Assembly: GCA_031359995.1 (NCBI GenBank)
Contig: JANMAT010000030.1
Location: 1-27,567 of the forward strand
DNA: 27,567 nucleotides
Direction of reading: 5' to 3'
Source of the DNA: JANMAT01 sp031359995
Lineage (GTDB): Bacteria > Actinomycetota > Acidimicrobiia > Acidimicrobiales > Ilumatobacteraceae
This document shows positions 1-6,592 of the stretch, in pieces (position 1 is the first letter of the stretch; the number at the start of each line of letters is the position of its first letter). The notes beneath the pieces were generated by a model that ran no database searches, was not told the origin of the DNA, and worked only from the letters and a program-made list of their open reading frames with translations. A program made the translations under genes and the position numbers.

Positions 1-2156
1 CGGTGACCGACATCGGCCTGAAGGCTGACTCGTACATCTACACCGTCGAGGCGTTCGACGCCGCCGGCAACCACACGACGTCGGCCCCGGCCAACGCGAG
101 CGTCACCCAGGTGGACGACATCGTCGCTCCCACGGTGCCGAGCAGCGTGCTCGCCACCACGAGCCCCGACATCCATGGCCGCAACGTGGTCGTGACCTGG
201 ACGGCATCGACGGACGCGGTGGGAGTCGCCGGCTACGGCGTCTACCGCACGTCGGTCACGTTGCCGCCCTCGCCGGTGGTGCTCGTCGCCACGGTGAACG
301 GTGCGACCCTCTCCTTCACGGACCTGAACCGCCCGGCGGGTACGTTCACCTACGAGGTGGACGCATTCGACTCGTCGGCCAACCGTTCGTCGAAGTCGGC
401 GGGGTCCACGGCCGTCGTGGCCAACGATCCGCCGGTGGCTCCCCACTCGCTGATCGCTTTCCCGGCCCGGGACTTCATCTCGGCCACCGGCTACACACCG
501 GGCCAGAGCTACACCTTCAGCCTGATCCGGGGTGCCACCACCTTCTTCTCGGCGCCCTTCTCGGCTGATCCCACCGGTCTGATCGAGGTGAACCACCCCG
601 GTGGCACCTGCTGGATCGCCAACACGCCGAACATCAAGCCGGGCGACGTCATCCGGATCACCGACGACGCGACGGGCGTCGCCGAACAGACGACGGTGGC
701 GAACATCACCGCCGAGCGGCCCATCGCCGCCGCTCCGGGGACCATCGTGGTCCACGGCACGGCCACGAACGCCGCCGGCACCCAGATCCCGGTGGAGCAG
801 GTCGAGTCACGCATCATCGTCGGCACGGCCACGTCGTTCGACGTGAACGGCCGGCGCCTGCTGCGGGCTTCTGTGGCCGGTGGCGACGGCACGCTGTCCT
901 ACGACAGCCCGACGTCGACCAACTGGACGGCCATCTACACGGGCCTCACCGCCAAGGACGTGTTCCGGGCCGTCGGCGGCACCGCCGTCGACGGGTCGGC
1001 GTTCGTCGGGGCCGAGTCCCGCGGCCACTGGCTGGGTCGCAACCCGCTGGCCCTGGCCGAGGCGACGATCTTCGAGAACGGTCCGCTGGTGGTCGGTGGC
1101 CCGTCGGCACCGTGCACGGCGCCGGCCGAGCCCGGTTTCCCGGCGGCGAGCACCAACGTGAGCAGCCGGGCGTTCCCGCCGACGCAGTTCGTGCCGGCAC
1201 CGACGGCGACGAGTGCTCCGTTGTCGGTGCAGTTCAGCAACGGCGGCGGTTCGGCGCTGACGATCAGCAACATCTACGTCGCCGGCGCCAACACCGCTGA
1301 CTTCCTGGTGGTGCCGGGTGTCGGCACGTGCCCGACGGTGTTCCCGGCGCAACTCGCCGCCGGCACCTCGTGCCTCGTCAACATCAGGTTCAAGCCGACG
1401 GCGCTCGGTCTGCGCCAGGCCAACGTGAGCTTCTCCGACGACGCCGCCAACACGACGGATCAGACGGTGACGCTCACGGGACTCGGCGCCGACAACACCG
1501 ACCCGATCCTGACCATCACCAACGCTCAGCCGGTGACGTTCGCAACGGTGAACGGTGGCGGCGCCACGTCGACCCGGGTCATCACGGTGACCAACACCGG
1601 CACGGGCCTCCCGCTGCTCATCAACAGCGCTCGCACCACCGGCGACTTCACCGCCACCCCGACCGGCTGCGCCTCGGTCAGCAACGTCGGGACCGCTCCC
1701 GCCAACCTCTGCACGGTGACGGTGGTCTTCAAGCCGACAGCCATCGGTGCCCGGACGGGCACGCTCGTGCTCAACCACATCCGCACGCTGAACGGGGCCA
1801 CCTCGACCACGGTCACGCTGACCGGCAACGGTGGCACGGGTTCGGTGCTCGGCTTCACGAGCACCAACATCACCTACGGCACTGTGAACCGGAACACGAC
1901 CAAGGATCAGAAGATCGTCGTGAAGAACACCGGGAACGCGGCGGCGGCCCTGAACCTGGGCAGCTTCACGGTGGTCGGCGTCAACTTCACCAAGGTGTCC
2001 ACCGACTGCGGGACCCTCGCCGTCAACGGGTCCTGCAGCGTGACGGTGCGCTACAGCGCACCGAACGTCGTGGGCAGCTTCGCCGGCACCGTCTCGGTGT
2101 CGGCGGCCAACAGCTTCAACACTGCCTCGGCTGCATTGACGGTCACCACCCGGTGA
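1..2156 (+). CDS. Secreted modular protein, FN3 + VNHPGG module + choice-of-anchor-D repeats (5' partial)
   Basis: The reading frame is open at the left edge, so the N-terminus and any signal peptide lie outside; 717 residues are visible, counted from the GTG at 3. The order is: end of one fibronectin type III domain (1-35), a complete FN3 (about 42-137, ending in a YEVDAFDSSAN-type strand), a roughly 230-residue module (146-376), and three Ig-like repeats of the choice-of-anchor-D/ASPM-SPD-2-Hydin kind (about 390-496, 500-610, 615-717). The module carries EVNHPGG, DVIRITDD, VVHGTA, NGRRLLRA, GAESRGHWLG, ATIFENG and GGPSAPC motifs. The repeats show the usual CxVxxxFKPTxxGxR pattern. Paired cysteines and the FN3 context suggest an extracellular, possibly adhesive or surface-layer role; no enzyme motif is visible. 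A paralogue follows in tandem, and a strong hairpin terminator lies 49 bases after the stop. Confidence 0.85.
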   Translation, partial: VTDIGLKADSYIYTVEAFDAAGNHTTSAPANASVTQVDDIVAPTVPSSVLATTSPDIHGRNVVVTWTASTDAVGVAGYGVYRTSVTLPPSPVVLVATVNGATLSFTDLNRPAGTFTYEVDAFDSSANRSSKSAGSTAVVANDPPVAPHSLIAFPARDFISATGYTPGQSYTFSLIRGATTFFSAPFSADPTGLIEVNHPGGTCWIANTPNIKPGDVIRITDDATGVAEQTTVANITAERPIAAAPGTIVVHGTATNAAGTQIPVEQVESRIIVGTATSFDVNGRRLLRASVAGGDGTLSYDSPTSTNWTAIYTGLTAKDVFRAVGGTAVDGSAFVGAESRGHWLGRNPLALAEATIFENGPLVVGGPSAPCTAPAEPGFPAASTNVSSRAFPPTQFVPAPTATSAPLSVQFSNGGGSALTISNIYVAGANTADFLVVPGVGTCPTVFPAQLAAGTSCLVNIRFKPTALGLRQANVSFSDDAANTTDQTVTLTGLGADNTDPILTITNAQPVTFATVNGGGATSTRVITVTNTGTGLPLLINSARTTGDFTATPTGCASVSNVGTAPANLCTVTVVFKPTAIGARTGTLVLNHIRTLNGATSTTVTLTGNGGTGSVLGFTSTNITYGTVNRNTTKDQKIVVKNTGNAAAALNLGSFTVVGVNFTKVSTDCGTLAVNGSCSVTVRYSAPNVVGSFAGTVSVSAANSFNTASAALTVTTR
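432..1130 (+). repeat. VNHPGG-module coding repeat, copy A
   Basis: This stretch matches 3690-4390 closely at both DNA and protein level. For example, the segment beginning GCCAACGATCCGCCGGTGG, followed by the TTCATCTCGGCCACCGGCT stretch, is nearly base-for-base the same in both copies. A third, more diverged and incomplete copy lies at about 2460-3075. The similarity indicates tandem duplication of the gene. Confidence 0.75.
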
Positions 2157-2204
2157 CCGCCCGCTAGTTCGCCCAAGGTCCGCCGGCCGTTCCCGGCGTC
2201 ACAA

Positions 2205-2242
2205 CGGCAGCCCTCCGTACGTGCCGGTACGGAGGGCTGCCG
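2205..2242 (+). terminator. Strong hairpin terminator after first modular-protein gene
   Basis: A perfect 16-bp inverted repeat (CGGCAGCCCTCCGTAC / GTACGGAGGGCTGCCG) with a 6-base loop GTGCCG lies 48 bases after the stop. It is followed by CGGTTTTC, only a short T run, as is common for high-GC terminators. Confidence 0.8.
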
Positions 2243-2329
2243 CGGTTTTCCGCCGAGTCGGACATCCGTCGGTCTCCCCGAACGACGAACTAGGACAACG
2301 GTCGGGACCCAGGTCCTCCGAACAGGTCT

Positions 2330-2373
2330 TTCACCCTCGATCCCACCGGCAGTAGCGTTAAGGCTACTTAACG
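2330..2373 (+). promoter_or_regulatory. Candidate promoter and inverted repeat upstream of second modular-protein gene
   Basis: TTCACC (2330-2335) and TAGCGT (2353-2358) are spaced by 17 bases, giving a plausible sigma-70-type promoter with transcription starting near 2365. Around that point lies a perfect 7-bp inverted repeat, CGTTAAG-GCTA-CTTAACG (2356-2373). It overlaps a second hairpin, GTAGC-GTTAAG-GCTAC (2352-2367). The A+T content is unusual for this window. The repeat could be an operator or a 5' RNA structure; the assignment is inference. Confidence 0.45.
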
Positions 2374-2411
2374 AACGGCGCGACCTGCCCGATGGTTGAT
2401 CGCCCGGCTCG

Positions 2412-4913
2412 GTGCGGTCCCGGGAGCCACGGCGGCTCCCCCGTGTGTACGCCGGTCACGGTGCGCCGGTCCTCAGCCAGGTCGTGACCCCGAAGGGCGA
2501 CCCGGCCGACGCGCCGGGCACGTTCTCGGGCATCGTCGAGGTGAACCACCCCGGTGGCGCCTGCTGGGACACCACCACGCCCGACATCCGCCCCGGCGAC
2601 CTCGTGCAACTCGAAGTGGTCGGCGGTGGCGGCCCCAACATGGGTCGCACCGACGAGACCATCGTCGCCAACGTCACCAACAAGCGGGCGGTCCAGACCG
2701 GGCCCGGCACCATCCAGGTGCACGGCAGCGCGCGCGACGCCTTCGGGGTGGCGCCCGGCAATCCGCTCGACGTCACCACGGTCGAGCAGCGCCTCGTCGC
2801 CCCCGGCAGCCGGTTGGAGCTCAACGGCCGCCGCACGCTGCGGGCCACGTCGCTGGCGGGCGCTGACGGCACCCTGAGCTACGACCCCGGCAGCCCGAAC
2901 TGGACCGCCACCTACTCCGGGCTGAGCGCGGCCGACGTGACCCTGGCGCTGGGCGCCGAGTCGCGCAGCCTGTGGCTCGGCAACGTCGCCCCCCGGCGGT
3001 CGAGAGCACCATCTACGAGAACGGTGCGCTCACCTTCCCCGGTCCCGGCGCGCCGTGCACGGCGCCGCTCGAGCGCGGTCGACCTGATCGCACCGTCGGC
3101 CCCGACCGACGTCATCGGCGTGGCCAGTCCGGAGAACCTCGGGAACGACGGCTCGGTCACCCTGACGTTCAACCCGTCGACCGACAACGTCGGCGTCCAC
3201 CACTACATCGTGCACCGCAACGACTCGACGCACGGCTCGCCCAGGGACTTCCTGGTGTCGACCGCGGGCCCGTACGAGATCCTCGACGGCGGCCTGAAGT
3301 CCGATGTCTACGAGTACGGCGTCGAGGCCTTCGATGGTGCGGCGCCGGCCAACACGGCGTCGTCGACGCTCATCCACGTCACGGTGGCGGCCGCGCCTGA
3401 TCTGACGCCGCCGACGACGCCCGGCAACGTGGTCGCCACCGCGAGCCCCGACATCCACGGGCGCGGCGTGTCCATCAGCTGGGCGGCGTCCACCGACAAC
3501 GCCGCCGTCAACGGGTACCGCAGCTGCCGCAACGGCATCCGCCCGACGACGGTGCTGGCCACCACGCGGTCGTATCTCGACTCGAACCTGCCGGCGGGCA
3601 CCTACGGCTACGCGTTGGAGGCGATCGACACGTCGGGCAACGCCTCAGGGCAGTCGCCGGCATCCACCGCGGTGGTCGCCAACGATCCGCCGGTGGCCCC
3701 CCACTCGGTGATCGCCTTCCCGTCGCGGGACTTCATCTCGGCCACCGGCTTCACGCCGGGCTCGTCGTACACGTTCGCACTGTTCCGGGGCAACGGCTCG
3801 ACATTCGTGTCGGGTCAGGCCACGGCGCAGGCCGACGGCACGGTCGAGGTGAACCACCCGGGCGGCACGTGCTGGAACGTCAACACCCCCAACATCAAGC
3901 CCGGTGACGTGATCCGCATCACCGACGACGTCACCGGCGTCGCCGACCAGACGACCGTCGCCAACGTGACCGCCGGCCGGCCCATCGCCGCCAACGCCAC
4001 CACGGTGGTCATCCACGGCACGGCGCAGGATGCCAACGGCCAGCCGCTCCCGATCGGTCAGATCGAACAGCGCCTGATCGCCAACCGTGACGCCTTCGAG
4101 CTGAACGGGCGCCGCACCCTACGGGCCGGTGCCGCGGCCGACGGTGTGCTCACCTACGACGCGCCCGGCTCGGTCACGTGGACGGCGACCTACTCGGCTC
4201 TGAGTGCCAAGGACGTCGTCCGGGCCGTCGGTGGCACCGCCGCTGACGGGGCGGTGTTCATCGGTGCCGAGTCCCGGGCCCACCGGCTCGGCCGTGATCC
4301 GGTGGGCCTGACCGAGGCGACCATCTTCGAGAACGGCACCGGCGTCGTCGGTGGACCGTCGGCGCCGTGCGCGGCACCCGCCGAGCCCGACCAGTCGGCC
4401 GCCAGCCTCAGCCCGGCGAGCATCGTGTTCCCGGCGACGCCGTACCCGCCCGTGTCGACCAGCGCCGTGCGCACGGTGACCATCTCCAGCGGTGGCTCCG
4501 TCCCGCTCAGGGTGAGCAACGTGTACGTGGCCGGCATGAACCCCGGCGAGTTCGTCCGCACGGGCGGCACCTGCCCGGTGGCTCCGTTCGCCTTCCCGGT
4601 GGCGGGCTCGTCGATCTGCACCGTCGACCTGGTGTTCCGACCGAGCGTCGCCGGCCTACGCCAGGCCTACCTGGCGGTCAGTGACGACGCGGCCAACACG
4701 ACGGATCAGGCCGTTGCCCTCACGGGCATCGGTGTCGACAACTCCGATCCGCTCATCTCGGTGGTGGCGACGCCGTCGCCCAACAACACCTGCAACGTGG
4801 TGGTCCGCTTCCTCGGCCTGCCGACGGCGGGCAGCTACGTCGCCAACGTGTCGGTCGCCGCCGCCAACACCTTCGGCCGCCAGACGGTGCCGTTGCTCGC
4901 CGGCGTGAAGTAG
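2412..4913 (+). CDS. Tandem paralogue of the secreted modular protein, eroded copy (possible pseudogene)
   Basis: The 833-residue frame starts at a GTG without a Shine-Dalgarno sequence and has no signal peptide. It begins inside a VNHPGG module (EVNHPGGACW near residue 43; NGRRTLRA; AESRSLWLG), followed by FN3 (about 228-325), FN3 (332-420), a complete VNHPGG module (429-659) and one choice-of-anchor-D repeat (670-775). Its last 60 residues fuse the start of repeat 2 of the upstream gene to the end of that gene's repeat 3 (NTCNVVVRF matches GSCSVTVRY), so about 1.5 repeats are missing. From about 2991 to 3074 the homologous sequence (VESTIYENGALTF...APCTAP) is in another frame: a lost C in the C-run at 2989-2994 and a gained C near 3074 compensate each other. 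It may be a secreted protein with sequence errors or a degrading duplicate. An in-frame stop at 2397 limits upstream extension. Confidence 0.7.
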   Translation: MRSREPRRLPRVYAGHGAPVLSQVVTPKGDPADAPGTFSGIVEVNHPGGACWDTTTPDIRPGDLVQLEVVGGGGPNMGRTDETIVANVTNKRAVQTGPGTIQVHGSARDAFGVAPGNPLDVTTVEQRLVAPGSRLELNGRRTLRATSLAGADGTLSYDPGSPNWTATYSGLSAADVTLALGAESRSLWLGNVAPRRSRAPSTRTVRSPSPVPARRARRRSSAVDLIAPSAPTDVIGVASPENLGNDGSVTLTFNPSTDNVGVHHYIVHRNDSTHGSPRDFLVSTAGPYEILDGGLKSDVYEYGVEAFDGAAPANTASSTLIHVTVAAAPDLTPPTTPGNVVATASPDIHGRGVSISWAASTDNAAVNGYRSCRNGIRPTTVLATTRSYLDSNLPAGTYGYALEAIDTSGNASGQSPASTAVVANDPPVAPHSVIAFPSRDFISATGFTPGSSYTFALFRGNGSTFVSGQATAQADGTVEVNHPGGTCWNVNTPNIKPGDVIRITDDVTGVADQTTVANVTAGRPIAANATTVVIHGTAQDANGQPLPIGQIEQRLIANRDAFELNGRRTLRAGAAADGVLTYDAPGSVTWTATYSALSAKDVVRAVGGTAADGAVFIGAESRAHRLGRDPVGLTEATIFENGTGVVGGPSAPCAAPAEPDQSAASLSPASIVFPATPYPPVSTSAVRTVTISSGGSVPLRVSNVYVAGMNPGEFVRTGGTCPVAPFAFPVAGSSICTVDLVFRPSVAGLRQAYLAVSDDAANTTDQAVALTGIGVDNSDPLISVVATPSPNNTCNVVVRFLGLPTAGSYVANVSVAAANTFGRQTVPLLAGVK
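3690..4390 (+). repeat. VNHPGG-module coding repeat, copy B
   Basis: Counterpart of 432-1130 in the second gene. It is collinear across the whole module, including the C-terminal ATIFENG...GGPSAPC segment, and the similarity continues into the first choice-of-anchor-D repeat (for example GCCAACACGACGGATCAG in both). Confidence 0.75.
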
Positions 4914-4936
4914 TCCGGCCGGTTCGCTTCACCTGA

Positions 4937-4970
4937 ACAGCCCCCCGCACGTACCGGTGCGGGGGGCTGT
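4937..4970 (+). terminator. Hairpin terminator after second modular-protein gene
   Basis: A perfect 14-bp stem (ACAGCCCCCCGCAC / GTGCGGGGGGCTGT) with loop GTACCG starts 23 bases after the stop. There is no T-tract; the 3' flank is GGCGCGCC. The loop and the GGGCTG side of the stem resemble the hairpin at 2205-2242. Confidence 0.75.
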
Positions 4971-4983
4971 GGCGCGCCTGGGG

Positions 4984-5012
4984 TTGTCAATCGATGCATT
5001 CCGATATATCGT
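4984..5012 (+). promoter_or_regulatory. Candidate promoter/operator of the padR-type gene
   Basis: TTGTCA (4984-4989), a 17-base spacer and TATCGT (5007-5012) form a good promoter. The perfect palindrome CGATATATCG (5002-5011) covers the -10 element. A/T-rich palindromes over the gene's own promoter are typical for PadR autorepressors; autoregulation here is inferred. Confidence 0.55.
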
Positions 5013-5064
5013 GAGCGCTCGGAACGACATCCCGTCGTGCCACGGAAACCGAAGGAATCCCCTG

Positions 5065-5766
5065 ATGCACGCCATGCACCATCCCCATACCCATCCCTTC
5101 TTCGCCCGCCGCTTCGCCGGCGACCACGGTGACGACGAACGTCCCGTGCCGCCGTGGGCGGCCATGGCCGGCCGCCGCGGCGAGCCCGACGCCGAGGGCC
5201 GCGGCCGCGGCCGGGGTCGCGGCCCCGGACACGGCCACGGGCCCGGTCCGTTCGGCGGTCCGTTCGGCGGCTTCGGCGGTCCGTTCGGCCCCGGCCGGGG
5301 TCGGGCCCGCCGCGGCGACATCCGCACCGCCGTGCTGCGCCTGCTCGGCGAACAGCCGATGCACGGCTACCAGATCATCCAGGAGCTCTCGGCCCGCACC
5401 GCGGGCGTCTGGCAGCCCAGCCCGGGCTCCATCTACCCCACCCTGCAGGCGCTGGAGGACCAGGGCCTCGTGCGGGCCGGCGAGGTCGAAGGCAAGCGCG
5501 TCTTCAGCCTCACCGACGCCGGGCAGACCGAGCTCGCCCGTGAGCGCGACCAGCAGGAGGCGGCCCCGTGGGACGAGGTGGCCGCCAGCACCGGTGGCCT
5601 CGCCGACCTGCGCGAGGTCGCCATGGGCGTGATGGGCGCCGCCCGCCAGGTCGCCACGGCCGGTACCAGCAGCCAGGTGAAGCGGGCGGTCACGATCCTG
5701 AAGGACGCCCGCCGAAAGCTCTACCAGCTGCTGGCCGAAGACCCCGATGGCGAGGCCGACGCCTGA
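5065..5766 (+). CDS. PadR family transcriptional regulator
   Basis: Predicted 233-residue winged-helix repressor. I chose ATG 5065 because GAAGGA lies about 8 bases upstream; the same frame opens earlier at 4957, but that would run back through the preceding terminator and promoter. The N-terminus is His-rich (MHAMHHPHTHPFF), followed by a long Gly/Arg/Phe/Pro-rich low-complexity stretch (about 45-82). The PadR winged helix (about 85-155) carries RRGDIRTAVLRLL, PMHGYQIIQEL, PGSIYPTLQALEDQGLV and a KRVFSLTDAG wing. A C-terminal helical segment follows, probably for dimerisation (PadR subfamily 2-like). Family members repress efflux, stress or detoxification genes; the target here is unknown. 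A hairpin shared with the convergent GDT1 gene follows the stop. Confidence 0.88.
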   Translation: MHAMHHPHTHPFFARRFAGDHGDDERPVPPWAAMAGRRGEPDAEGRGRGRGRGPGHGHGPGPFGGPFGGFGGPFGPGRGRARRGDIRTAVLRLLGEQPMHGYQIIQELSARTAGVWQPSPGSIYPTLQALEDQGLVRAGEVEGKRVFSLTDAGQTELARERDQQEAAPWDEVAASTGGLADLREVAMGVMGAARQVATAGTSSQVKRAVTILKDARRKLYQLLAEDPDGEADA

Positions 5767-5788
5767 GCGTCTCGGTCGTCCCAGTCCC

Positions 5789-5821
5789 CACGGCCCGGGT
5801 GCATCGCGCGCCCGGGCTGTG
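5789..5821. terminator. Bidirectional hairpin between padR-type gene and GDT1 gene
   Basis: A 14-bp stem with two G-T wobbles (CACGGCCCGGGTGC / GCGCCCGGGCTGTG) and a 5-base loop lies between the convergent stops at 5766 and 5834. Its 3' part, GGGCTGTGGCGCGCC (5814-5828), is identical to the sequence at the end of the hairpin at 4937-4970. Confidence 0.65.
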
Positions 5822-5833
5822 GCGCGCCGGGGC

Positions 5834-6403
5834 TCAGCCGCGGATGCCCTGGATCAGCAGGATCGTGCCGAAGACCACGAAGGCCACGGTGGCCCCGATG
5901 CGGATGGCCTTCTCGGGCAGCCGGGTGCCCAGCTGCTTGCCGACGACGATGGCCATGGCGTCGGCCACGACCATGCCGACGGTGGAACCGGCCCACGTGC
6001 CGACGGCGCCTTCGGTGGTCGCCAACGTGATGGTGGCCAGCATCGTCTTGTCGCCGAGCTCGGCGAGGAAGAAGGCCACGCTGGCGGCGATGATGGCGTT
6101 GCGGGTGGTCTTGGTGGCCTTGGCCTCCTCGTCCTCGTTCAGCTTGTCGCCCCGCAGGGTCCAGGCCGCGAACCCGAAGAACGCCAGGCCCGCCACCACG
6201 GCCACCGCCCGGGTGGGGATGTTGGCGCCCAGCACCGCGCCGACCAGCACCGACACCGCGTGCACGAAGCCGGTGGCGAGGGTGATGCCGATGAGCACCG
6301 GCCAGGCCTTGAAGCGGGTGGCGAAGGCCAGGGCCATCAGCTGGCTCTTGTCGCCCAGCTCGGCCACGAAGATGACCCCGAGGCTGATCCAGAAGGCGTG
6401 CAT
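5834..6403 (-). CDS. GDT1/UPF0016 (TMEM165-like) cation exporter, probably Mn2+
   Basis: A 189-residue membrane protein with six predicted hydrophobic segments arranged as two homologous halves. Each half has the family signature E-x-G-D-K-(S/T): ELGDKSQL at residues 15-22 and ELGDKTML at 115-122. A charged loop (about 85-100, KLNEDEEAKATK) separates the halves. The length fits bacterial two-repeat UPF0016 proteins, which exchange Mn2+ or Ca2+ for H+ and protect against manganese excess. The start ATG (6403) has the ribosome site GGAGAG a few bases upstream. A yybP-ykoY manganese riboswitch occupies the leader, which strongly supports Mn2+ as the substrate. The gene is monocistronic and convergent with the PadR gene. 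Confidence 0.92.
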   Translation of the reverse strand: MHAFWISLGVIFVAELGDKSQLMALAFATRFKAWPVLIGITLATGFVHAVSVLVGAVLGANIPTRAVAVVAGLAFFGFAAWTLRGDKLNEDEEAKATKTTRNAIIAASVAFFLAELGDKTMLATITLATTEGAVGTWAGSTVGMVVADAMAIVVGKQLGTRLPEKAIRIGATVAFVVFGTILLIQGIRG

Positions 6404-6405
6404 GT

Positions 6406-6429
6406 CTCTCCGATCAAAGGCCCGATCGG
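6406..6429 (-). promoter_or_regulatory. Putative riboswitch expression platform at the ribosome-binding site
   Basis: On the minus strand CCGATC (6429-6424) can pair with GATCGG (6415-6410), whose last two G residues belong to the GGAGAG ribosome site (6411-6406). The same upstream strand, as CCGATCG, is also complementary to CGATCGG at the 3' end of the aptamer (6478-6472). The two pairings are mutually exclusive, consistent with Mn2+-dependent control of translation. The mechanism is inferred. Confidence 0.5.
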
Positions 6430-6464
6430 GGACGTGTTGGGGAACGACCTCGACCGGGCAACGT

Positions 6465-6575
6465 GCGGTTGCCGATCGAAGGTCTCGCCCACCCGCACGT
6501 GCGGGCCCGGGGACCGGGGCGATTCGCCCAGTGTGTCGATCTCCCGGCTGAGGGCTACTCCCCTTCGCCTGCCGT
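6465..6575 (-). promoter_or_regulatory. yybP-ykoY manganese riboswitch
   Basis: On the minus strand, AAGGGGAGTAGCC (6565-6553) and GGCGAGACCTTCG (6489-6477) match the two hallmark conserved strands of the yybP-ykoY aptamer (GGGGAGUAG and GAGACCUUUG). CGAAGG and CCTTCG can pair as the closing P1 stem. TAGCCC with GGGC can form the next helix, and CCCGCACGTGCGGG (within 6491-6504) makes a further stem-loop. The element sits 75-160 bases before the GDT1-family start. Such riboswitches sense Mn2+ and commonly control Mn exporters of this very family. Boundaries are approximate. Confidence 0.86.
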
Positions 6576-6592
6576 CATCCTACCGGCGACGC

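Noticed and set aside
807..1778. Long minus-strand open frame inside the first modular-protein gene
   Set aside because: Arg/Gly/Ala/His-rich antisense shadow; the plus strand encodes clear repeat domains.
4957..5064. Earlier GTG start for the PadR gene
   Set aside because: It would place the start in the terminator and upstream of the promoter; ATG 5065 has a good ribosome site.
5568..6551. Plus-strand open frame across PadR end, GDT1 gene and riboswitch
   Set aside because: Low-complexity translation antisense to a well-supported membrane protein.
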